Assembly (NCBI GenBank): GCA_040880005.1
Contig: JBBDJG010000022.1
Span: forward strand, 1 to 20,742
DNA from: JBBDJG01 sp040880005
GTDB lineage: Bacteria > Actinomycetota > Thermoleophilia > Solirubrobacterales > JBBDJG01
DNA length: 20,742 nt
Direction: 5' to 3'
The notes beneath the pieces are model-generated. The model saw only the letters and a program-made list of their open reading frames with translations, was not told the origin of the DNA and made no database searches. Below, piece by piece: positions 14,866 through 20,742 of this stretch. Position 1 is the stretch's first letter. The number at the start of each line of letters is the position of its first letter. Both the position numbers and the translations under genes were made by a program.

Positions 14866-15898
14866 GCCGGCCCCCGCAAGGATCGAGCAGCCCTTGGACG
14901 GGTCGCCCGCCGCAAGGGCATGCGTAGTTGGTGCGTCGGGATTCGCGGGCGCGCTCGCGGCACAGCTTCTGTGGAACCACCCGAAGGTGGCGCTGGAGGC
15001 GATCACCGCGCGCAGTGAGGTCGGCCGCAGCCTCGACGACGTCTATCCGCGCTACAGGGTGCCGCTCACGCTCGAGGACTTTGACATCGCGCGCCTTTCC
15101 GGCCTCGATGTCGCGTTCGTTTCCTACCCGCACGCGGCTGCTGCGGAGACTGTCGCCCAACTACGGGCGCAGGGAACGCGCGTCGTCGATCTGTCGGCTG
15201 ACTTCCGGTTGCGCGACCTCGCGACCTACGAACGCTGGTACGGGCCGCACGCGGCGCCCGAGCTGCTTGCGGATGCGGTCTTCGGGCTGACCGAGCTGCG
15301 GCGCCAGGCGATCGCGTCTTGCGACTTGATCGCGAACCCCGGTTGCTACTCGACGGCGGCCATTCTCGCGCTCGCCCCGCTCGCGCGGGCCGGCCTGATC
15401 GCGACGGTCAGCATCGACGGCAAAAGCGGCGCCTCGGGAGCCGGGCGCCAGACGAGCGAGGACACGCACTTCGTGTCGGTGACGGAGAACGTCTCGCCCT
15501 ACGCGGTCACCGGCCATCGGCACGGACCCGAGATCGACCAGGAGCTGGCCGCGCTCGGGTACTCGGGCGCAGCGACATTCGTTCCGCATCTCCTGCCTAT
15601 CGACCAGGGGTTGCTCACGAGCTGCTACGTGACGCCGACGCGCGACCTCGGCAGCGACGAGCTGCGCGAGCTGTACGCGGACATGTACGAGTCGGAGCAG
15701 TTCGTCGAGCTGGCCGGCAGGCCACCGGGTGTGCGTGAGGTGCGCGAGACGAACATCTGCCGCGTGCACGTGGACGTGACGACCGACGGTCGCGTCGTCG
15801 CGTTCGGAGCGCTCGACAACCTCTGGAAGGGAGCGTCCGGGCAGGCGATCCAGAACATGAACGTGATGCTCGGGCTCGAAGAGGGGACCGGACTGTAG
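14858..15898 (+). CDS. argC: N-acetyl-gamma-glutamyl-phosphate reductase
   Basis: The enzyme reduces N-acetylglutamyl phosphate with NADPH to the semialdehyde, the third arginine step. A Rossmann domain begins with ACVVGASGFAGAL. The catalytic cysteine is C163 in ANPGCYST, and the GHRHGPEI motif near residue 219 carries the catalytic His region. With this start the protein has 346 residues, the usual length. The start is uncertain: GTG 14858 has AAGGG at 14849-14853 and overlaps pheT by 8 nt. TTG 14819, ATG 14825, GTG 14846 and TTG 14894 are also in frame. Overlap with pheT implies that the arg genes are read from the pheST transcript. The stop TAG overlaps the argJ GTG. Confidence 0.93.
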   Translation: MGRPAPARIEQPLDGSPAARACVVGASGFAGALAAQLLWNHPKVALEAITARSEVGRSLDDVYPRYRVPLTLEDFDIARLSGLDVAFVSYPHAAAAETVAQLRAQGTRVVDLSADFRLRDLATYERWYGPHAAPELLADAVFGLTELRRQAIASCDLIANPGCYSTAAILALAPLARAGLIATVSIDGKSGASGAGRQTSEDTHFVSVTENVSPYAVTGHRHGPEIDQELAALGYSGAATFVPHLLPIDQGLLTSCYVTPTRDLGSDELRELYADMYESEQFVELAGRPPGVREVRETNICRVHVDVTTDGRVVAFGALDNLWKGASGQAIQNMNVMLGLEEGTGL

Positions 15899-17166
15899 TG
15901 GTGCCCCCGACGCCCACCGAGTTGGAGAGTTTCTTTCGCTCACGCTGGGTCGAGCGGCCACAGCACGCCACCGAGCTGGACCCGGCGGAGCTGCCGCGCG
16001 GGTTCAGGGCGGCGGGTCTCGCCTGCGGCCTGAAGCCGTCCGGCGGTCCGGATGTCGGGCTGATCGTCTGTGACACACCGGTCTCGACATCTGCGGCGCG
16101 CTTCACGCGCAACGCTGTGACCGCCGCGCCGGTGGTCGTTTCGCGCCGCAAGGCGTTGAAAGAGCTGAGGGCGGTGGTCGTCAACGCAGGCAACGCCAAC
16201 GTCAGCGACGGCACGCGCGGCATCGAAACCGCCGATGCGATGGTCGAGGCGGCCGCTCGCTCGCTCGATTTGGATCCAAGGTTGGTTGGCGTCGCCTCGA
16301 CCGGCGTGATCGGCCAACAGCTCGATCGCGAGAAGGTGGTTGCCGGGATCGAACGCGCGGCGGGCCAGCTCTCCGAAAGCGGGGCGGATGCGTTCGCGGA
16401 CGCGATCGTGACGACCGATCGCTGGCCCAAGCGCGCGAGCCTCGAGCTTCGGCTGTCGGGCGGCGTCGTGCGGCTGTGCGCGCAGGCAAAGGGCGGCGGC
16501 ATGATCCGCCCGGACTTCGCGACTCTGCTCTGCTTCGTTGAGACCGACGCCGCCCTCGACCCGATCACTACCGACCGATTGCTGGCCGATGCCCTCGTGC
16601 GATCCTTCGAACGGATTTCGGTGGACGGCCAGATGTCAACCAATGACTCGGTGTTCTTCATCGCGAACGGCGCCTCCGGTATTCCGGTCGTACCCGGCAG
16701 CGACGACGAGCGCCTGTTCGCCTCGGCGCTCGACGAGCTGCTGCTGGCGCACGCGCTCGAGATCGTCTCCGACGGCGAGGGCGCGACCCGCGTGGCCCGC
16801 GTGCTTGTGCGCGGCCCGGTCGAGTCGGTCGAGCCCGTGGCGCGCGCGGTCGCCACATCACCGCTGGTCCAGACGGCGCTCGCGGGTGCCGACCCCAACT
16901 GGGGACGCATCATCCAGGCTGCGGGCGCGGCGCTGCCCGACGCGGTCGGAACGCCGATCGACCTCTCGATCGAGGGCGTGGCGCTTGCTCAGGCCAGCGA
17001 CGCGGTCGAGCTGAGCGACTCGCAGGTGGGGCAGGTGGAACTTGCGATGCGCAAGCCAGAAGTCGAGATCGCGATCGGTCTGTCCGATCCAGAGAACAGT
17101 GCCGTGATCTACTTCTGCGATCTCGGACATGACTACGTGACCCTCAACGCGGAGTACACGACATGA
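15898..17166 (+). CDS. argJ: Glutamate N-acetyltransferase/ornithine acetyltransferase
   Basis: This 422-residue enzyme moves the acetyl group from acetylornithine to glutamate, giving ornithine and recycling acetylglutamate. The precursor cuts itself between Ala208 and Thr209 in KGGGMIRPDFATLLCF, so the alpha chain is about 208 and the beta chain about 214 residues. Thr209 becomes the nucleophile. The usual motif is KGSGMI.PN.ATML, so the first Ser is Gly and the Asn is Asp here. The ending YVTLNAEYTT is typical. Whether it also uses acetyl-CoA (bifunctional form) cannot be told; the window has no argA. The GTG start overlaps the argC stop; GTG 15901 is alternative. The stop overlaps the argB ATG. 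Confidence 0.95.
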   Translation: MVPPTPTELESFFRSRWVERPQHATELDPAELPRGFRAAGLACGLKPSGGPDVGLIVCDTPVSTSAARFTRNAVTAAPVVVSRRKALKELRAVVVNAGNANVSDGTRGIETADAMVEAAARSLDLDPRLVGVASTGVIGQQLDREKVVAGIERAAGQLSESGADAFADAIVTTDRWPKRASLELRLSGGVVRLCAQAKGGGMIRPDFATLLCFVETDAALDPITTDRLLADALVRSFERISVDGQMSTNDSVFFIANGASGIPVVPGSDDERLFASALDELLLAHALEIVSDGEGATRVARVLVRGPVESVEPVARAVATSPLVQTALAGADPNWGRIIQAAGAALPDAVGTPIDLSIEGVALAQASDAVELSDSQVGQVELAMRKPEVEIAIGLSDPENSAVIYFCDLGHDYVTLNAEYTT

Positions 17167-18038
17167 GCACACAGCCGGCTCCACAGGTAGCGACCCTACT
17201 CGAGGCACTTCCCTATATCCGCGAGTTTGCCGGCAAGACCGTGGTGATCAAGTACGGCGGGGCGGCGATGGCCGACGAGGCGCTGCGCGAGGCGTTTGCG
17301 ACCGATGTCGTGCTACTCAAGTACGTGGGCCTCAATCCCGTGATCGTGCACGGTGGCGGTCCCGAGATCACGCGTTACATGGAACGGCTCGGGCTCGAGG
17401 TCGAGTTCGTCGAAGGTCTGCGCGTGTCCGACGAGCAGACGGTCGAGGTCGCGAAGATGGTTCTGGTCGGCAAGCTCAACAAGGACATCGTGCTGCGGAT
17501 CAACCGCCACGGTCAGCCGGCGGTCGGGCTCTGTGGCGACGACGGCTCGCTGTTCGAGGTCGCAAAGCAAACGGTCGAGGTCGAGGGAAGGGAGACGAAG
17601 GACCTCGGATTCGTGGGCACGATCGAGCACGTCGACGTGGACGTTGTCAATCACATCGCCGAGGACTACATCCCGGTGATCGCGTCCGTCGGCGCCGACA
17701 AGGCCGGCAACTCCTACAACGTCAACGCCGACGAGGCCGCGGGCGCGGTGGCGAGTGCGCTGGGCGCCTACAAACTGATCTTCCTGACCGATGTCGAGGG
17801 CTGGCTGCGCGATCCCGACGACAGCGCGAGCCTGATCTCGGAAGCGAACGTCGCGCTGCTGCACGAGGCACTGCAGATCGGCCGCGTAAGCGGTGGCATG
17901 CTGCCGAAGCTGAAGGCGTGCGCCGACGCGGTGGAGTCGGGCGTCGCTTTCGGCCACATCGTGGACGGACGACTGCCGCACTCGCTGCTGCTGGAGCTGT
18001 TCACCGACGCCGGCATCGGCACCAAGGTGAGCCCGTGA
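17163..18038 (+). CDS. argB: Acetylglutamate kinase
   Basis: This 291-residue kinase phosphorylates N-acetylglutamate, usually the controlled step of the pathway. Motifs in order are VVIKYGGAAM with K30, VIVHGGGPEI (the Gly-rich loop), LCGDDGSLF, SYNVNADEAAGAVA, and the ATP-site LIFLTDVEG and GGMLPKLKA. The extra N-terminal helix (LLEALPYIREF) and the C-terminal RLPHSLLLELFTDAGIGTKV are features of hexameric, arginine-inhibited NAGKs, so feedback inhibition by arginine is likely. ATGA overlaps with argJ before it and GTGA with argD after it indicate coupled translation. Confidence 0.96.
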   Translation: MSTQPAPQVATLLEALPYIREFAGKTVVIKYGGAAMADEALREAFATDVVLLKYVGLNPVIVHGGGPEITRYMERLGLEVEFVEGLRVSDEQTVEVAKMVLVGKLNKDIVLRINRHGQPAVGLCGDDGSLFEVAKQTVEVEGRETKDLGFVGTIEHVDVDVVNHIAEDYIPVIASVGADKAGNSYNVNADEAAGAVASALGAYKLIFLTDVEGWLRDPDDSASLISEANVALLHEALQIGRVSGGMLPKLKACADAVESGVAFGHIVDGRLPHSLLLELFTDAGIGTKVSP

Positions 18039-19222
18039 GCGAGGTCGCCGCCGGCCTTCGCACGGGTTTGCTGGAGCTGGAACAGCGCTTCCTGATGCGC
18101 AACTACTCACGCCAGGCGGTCGAGTTCGTGCGCGGCGAGGGCGTGACGCTGTTCGACTCGGAGGGGAATGCGTACCTGGACTTCCTGGCGGGCATCGGCG
18201 TGTGCAACACCGGGCACTGCCATCCGCAGGTAGTCGAGGCGATCCGCGAGCAGGCGGGGCGCCTGATCCACACCTCCAACCTTTTTCACATCGAGCAACA
18301 GGCGCGCCTCGCCCAACGACTCGCGGACGGCTTCGAACCGGGCGCGCGCGCGTTCTTCTGCAATTCGGGCGCGGAAGCCAACGAGGCCGCGATCAAGCTG
18401 GCGCGAAAGCGCCGTCGCCGCGGCGAGATCGTCATGCTCGAGGGCGCCTTCCACGGTCGCACCCTGGGGGCGCTGTCGGCGACTCCGCAGGAATCCAAGC
18501 AGGAGGCGTTTGCGCCGATGGTTGAGGGTTTCGTGGCGGTGCCGCGCAGCGACGTCGCCGCGCTCGAGGCGGCCGTATCGGAGCGCACGGCGGCCGTGCT
18601 TCTGGAGCCGATCCAAGGCGAGACGGGCGTTTGGCCGATCAGTGAGCCGATGCTGGAGGCCGCACGCGGCCTTTGCGATCGAACCGGCGCGCTGTTGGTA
18701 TTCGACGAGGTGCAGTGCGGCATGGGTCGCACCGGGGTGTTGTGGGCGTCGGCGCAGACCTCGACCGTGCGTCCGGATGTGATCACGGCCGCGAAGGCTC
18801 TCGCGAGCGGGCTGCCGATCGGCGCCGTGATCGCGGGCGGCGAGGCCGCCGACGTGTTCGAGCCCGGCGACCACGGCTCGACGTTCGGCGGCGGCCCGCT
18901 GGTCTGCGCCGCGGCGCTGGCGACCCTCGACGTGCTCGACGACGAGCAGTTGCTCTCACGCGTGCGCGTGCTGGGCGATCGGCTACGGGTCGGCCTCGAG
19001 GCGATGGCCGCCGCCGGCCGGTTGATCGACGTGCGTGGGCGTGGCCTGATAATCGGCGCCGATTTGCCCGACCCGCGTGCGGCCGAGGTCGTGACTGATG
19101 CGCTCGCGCAGGGGATCGTGCTCAACGCGACCGGCCCCGCAACGCTTCGATTCCTGCCGCCACTGGTGATCGACGAGGCCGACGTCGATCGCGTGCTCGA
19201 CTTCCTCGGGACGGCGCTGTGA
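18035..19222 (+). CDS. argD: Acetylornithine aminotransferase
   Basis: The 395-residue PLP enzyme converts acetylglutamate semialdehyde plus glutamate to acetylornithine. It is a class III aminotransferase: FLAGIGVCNTGHCHPQV near the N terminus, FFCNSGAEANEAAIKLAR for phosphate binding, GAFHGRTLGALSAT, VFDEVQCGMGRTG with the cofactor Asp, and Schiff-base lysine K254 in TAAKALASG. GSTFGGGPLVCAAA contacts the neighbouring subunit's PLP phosphate. The GTG start overlaps the argB stop (GTGA) and has AAGGTGA at 18024-18030 as ribosome site. The open frame extends upstream to 17918, but that part only shadows argB. argF and argR, which usually follow in actinobacteria, are missing. Confidence 0.95.
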   Translation: MSEVAAGLRTGLLELEQRFLMRNYSRQAVEFVRGEGVTLFDSEGNAYLDFLAGIGVCNTGHCHPQVVEAIREQAGRLIHTSNLFHIEQQARLAQRLADGFEPGARAFFCNSGAEANEAAIKLARKRRRRGEIVMLEGAFHGRTLGALSATPQESKQEAFAPMVEGFVAVPRSDVAALEAAVSERTAAVLLEPIQGETGVWPISEPMLEAARGLCDRTGALLVFDEVQCGMGRTGVLWASAQTSTVRPDVITAAKALASGLPIGAVIAGGEAADVFEPGDHGSTFGGGPLVCAAALATLDVLDDEQLLSRVRVLGDRLRVGLEAMAAAGRLIDVRGRGLIIGADLPDPRAAEVVTDALAQGIVLNATGPATLRFLPPLVIDEADVDRVLDFLGTAL

Positions 19223-20508
19223 GCGAAGAAATGAGCAAGAACCCCGCGAGCCCGCCGACGGCCTCCTACGAAGCTGACCCGAGCCAGGTCGGACGGGTGC
19301 TGCTGCTGTACTCGGGCGGCCTCGACACGTCCGTGATGCTGAAATGGATTCAGGACGCCTACGAGGCCGAGGTCGTTGCGCTGACCGTCAACCTGGGCCA
19401 GCCCGGCGAGGACTTCGACGTCGTGCGCGAGAAGGCGCTGCAGCTTGGGGCGCTCGATTGCGTGGTGGTCGACGCGCGCGAGCAGTTCGCGTACGACTAC
19501 GTGCTGCCGGCGATCAAGGCGAACGCCCTCTACGGCGGCGGCTATCCGCTGTTCACCGCACTCGGCCGGCCGCTGATCGCGAAGCTCGCCGTCGCGCAGG
19601 CGCGCGAGTCGGGTTGCGACACGATCGCCCACGGCTGCACCGGAAAGGGCAACGACCAGGTGCGGATCGAAGCGACGGTCGCTGCGCTCGATCCGGACAT
19701 GAAGATCATCGCGCCGGTGCGTAGCTGGCAGATGGGACGCGAAGAAGAAGTCGCCTACGCGCGCGAGCACGGCATCCCGATCAAGGGCGGAACCGAGGTG
19801 CCGCCCTATTCCGTTGACGACAACATCTGGGGCCGCTCTTCGGAGGGCGGGCCGATCGAGGACCTCGCCGAGGCGCCGCGCGACGATGTCTTCGAGATCG
19901 TCACGCCGCCGCAGAAGGCGCCCGACGAGTCGCAGGACCTCGTTGTCGCCTTCGAGCGCGGAGTCCCCGTGGCGCTCGACGGCGATCGCCTGGGCCTCGT
20001 CGCGCTGATCGAGCGCGTAGCCGAGATCGCCGGTCGTCACGGCGTCGGGATCGTGGACCACATCGAGGACCGCATCGTCGGCCTGAAGGTGCGCGACATC
20101 TACGAGGTGCCGGCCGCCACGGTCATCCTGAGCGCCCACCGCGAGCTGGAGAAGCTCGTCTGCACGATCCACCAGAACAACTTCAAGCCGCAGCTCGACC
20201 GGCAGTGGGCCTATCTGGCATACGCGGGCCTCTGGCAGGAGCCGCTGATCGGCGACCTCAACGCGTTCATGGAGTCGGTCAACGAGTACGTGACCGGCGA
20301 GGTGACGATGCGCCTGTACAAGGGCAACTGCACGCCCGTTGCGCGTCAGTCCGCGAACGCGCTCTACGACCAGGCGCTTGCCGGCTTCAGCGAATCGGGC
20401 GGCCTCGAGGCGGGGCTGTTCAGCCAGCAGGCGAGCCCGGGCTTCATCGAGCTGTGGTCGTTGCAGAGCCGCATGGCGCACAGAATCCGTTCGAAGGACG
20501 ACGGTTAA
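19219..20508 (+). CDS. argG: Argininosuccinate synthase
   Basis: The 429-residue enzyme joins citrulline and aspartate with ATP to form argininosuccinate. The N-type ATP pyrophosphatase loop YSGGLDTSV includes S32. Downstream are VNLGQPGEDFDVV, YPLFTALGRPLIAK, the family motif AHGCTGKGNDQVR, and PYSVDDNIWGRSSEGG. The C-terminal oligomerisation region includes QLDRQWAYLAYAGLW and VTMRLYKGNCTPVARQS. A roughly 20-residue N-terminal extension precedes the fold. GTG 19219 overlaps the argD stop (GTGA); ATG 19231 is a good alternative. argH does not follow in this window, so the final lyase is encoded elsewhere. Confidence 0.96.
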   Translation: MSEEMSKNPASPPTASYEADPSQVGRVLLLYSGGLDTSVMLKWIQDAYEAEVVALTVNLGQPGEDFDVVREKALQLGALDCVVVDAREQFAYDYVLPAIKANALYGGGYPLFTALGRPLIAKLAVAQARESGCDTIAHGCTGKGNDQVRIEATVAALDPDMKIIAPVRSWQMGREEEVAYAREHGIPIKGGTEVPPYSVDDNIWGRSSEGGPIEDLAEAPRDDVFEIVTPPQKAPDESQDLVVAFERGVPVALDGDRLGLVALIERVAEIAGRHGVGIVDHIEDRIVGLKVRDIYEVPAATVILSAHRELEKLVCTIHQNNFKPQLDRQWAYLAYAGLWQEPLIGDLNAFMESVNEYVTGEVTMRLYKGNCTPVARQSANALYDQALAGFSESGGLEAGLFSQQASPGFIELWSLQSRMAHRIRSKDDG

Positions 20509-20523
20509 GGGAGGCTGGAATCG

Positions 20524-20682
20524 ATGTTCTACAGGACGATCGGCTACATCACCTGGAACGGGACCAAGTGGTACGTGAAGCGGCGCTTCTCCGGATATCT
20601 GAAGGTCGGCGCCGGACTCGCGCTGGTGACGGTCGTGGCGACGGCCTACCTGGCGACGCGCAGTAACGGCGAGCCTTCCTAG
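20524..20682 (+). CDS. Small single-pass membrane protein
   Basis: This 52-residue gene has a good Shine-Dalgarno sequence, GGGAGG at 20509-20514, 9 nt before the ATG, and starts only 15 nt after argG, so it is probably the last gene of the operon. The product is MFYRTIGYITWNG followed by KWYVKRRFSGY, an aromatic and basic stretch, then one hydrophobic segment at about residues 27-45, then a short polar tail. Basic residues before the segment suggest the N terminus is inside. Codon third positions are strongly G/C, like the operon. I do not recognise a named family. Its stop lies in a 14-bp palindrome at 20678-20691. Confidence 0.7.
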   Translation: MFYRTIGYITWNGTKWYVKRRFSGYLKVGAGLALVTVVATAYLATRSNGEPS

Positions 20683-20691
20683 CGCGCTAGG
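20678..20691. repeat. Perfect 14-bp palindrome at a probable convergent junction
   Basis: CCTAGCGCGCTAGG reads the same on both strands. It holds the TAG of the plus-strand small membrane protein (20680-20682) and the TAG of a minus-strand frame (20687-20689). Its self-complementarity leaves almost no loop, so it is a weak candidate as an RNA terminator on its own. Confidence 0.5.
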
Positions 20692-20742
20692 GTTCGTCAG
20701 TGTCACCCTGGTCCCACGGGCTGGTGGTGTCCGACCCGCTCG
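20687..20742 (-). CDS. Possible 3' end of a convergent gene (partial)
   Basis: On the minus strand a frame open to the window edge reads SGSDTTSPWDQGDTDEP before a TAG. The stretch is acidic and polar, and about 14 of its 17 codons end in G or C. It resembles the disordered tail of an actinobacterial protein. Only 17 codons are visible, so function cannot be assigned and chance is possible. Confidence 0.35.
   Translation of the reverse strand, partial: SGSDTTSPWDQGDTDEP

Noticed and set aside
18286..20706. 806-residue minus-strand frame antisense to argD and argG
   Set aside because: Long antisense frames are common opposite GC-rich genes; composition is Arg/Ala/Asp-biased and the plus-strand genes are certain.
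1..20742. CRISPR array, insertion sequence or replication origin
   Set aside because: No regularly spaced repeats, transposase-like protein, terminal inverted repeats or DnaA-box cluster were seen.

Overview
The window is about 20.7 kb of GC-rich actinobacterial DNA. The order infC-rpmI-rplT-rRNA methyltransferase-pheS-pheT-argC-argJ-argB-argD-argG matches the actinobacterial arrangement I know from Mycobacterium. The GTG starts, scarcity of Shine-Dalgarno sites in the core operon and the large cyclase-ATPase-TPR regulator would fit a deep-branching lineage such as Thermoleophilia/Solirubrobacterales. That placement is an inference, not a search result.

Positions 1-1440 are an accessory island with weaker third-position G/C bias. 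It holds a small basic ORF with a strong ribosome binding site and a 41-nt copy of the 5' half of a tRNA-Val. It also holds a minus-strand membrane-anchored protein that resembles small phage proteins, and then the complete tRNA-Val(GAC). The two tRNA 5' halves are direct repeats 951 bp apart, so the DNA between them looks like the remnant of an element that entered at the tRNA.

Positions 1504-7080 hold a signalling and cell-wall block. A 1188-residue protein joins two zinc ribbons, a class III nucleotide cyclase, a STAND-like ATPase and TPR-type helices. Next comes an alpha/beta-hydrolase-fold protein in which all three catalytic-triad positions appear to be lost. Convergent to it is a secreted Rpf-like transglycosylase. 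About 500 bp without a convincing gene separates the divergent rpf-like gene and thrS.

Positions 7081-20508 are translation and arginine genes, all on the plus strand. thrS and infC each have a TAnnnT element just upstream of a very short ORF, which suggests leaderless leader peptides. A strong intrinsic terminator follows rplT and ends only 6 nt before the start codon of an SpoU-family RNA methyltransferase gene. From that gene to argG the genes overlap or are at most 43 nt apart, so pheST and argCJBDG probably share a transcript. argF, argR and argH are not in the window. A 52-codon membrane-protein gene closes the run, and its stop codon lies in a 14-bp palindrome shared with a putative convergent gene that runs off the right edge.

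Together the operon supplies threonyl- and phenylalanyl-tRNA synthetases, IF3, L35, L20, an rRNA modification enzyme, and the steps from N-acetylglutamate to acetylornithine to ornithine plus argininosuccinate synthesis.
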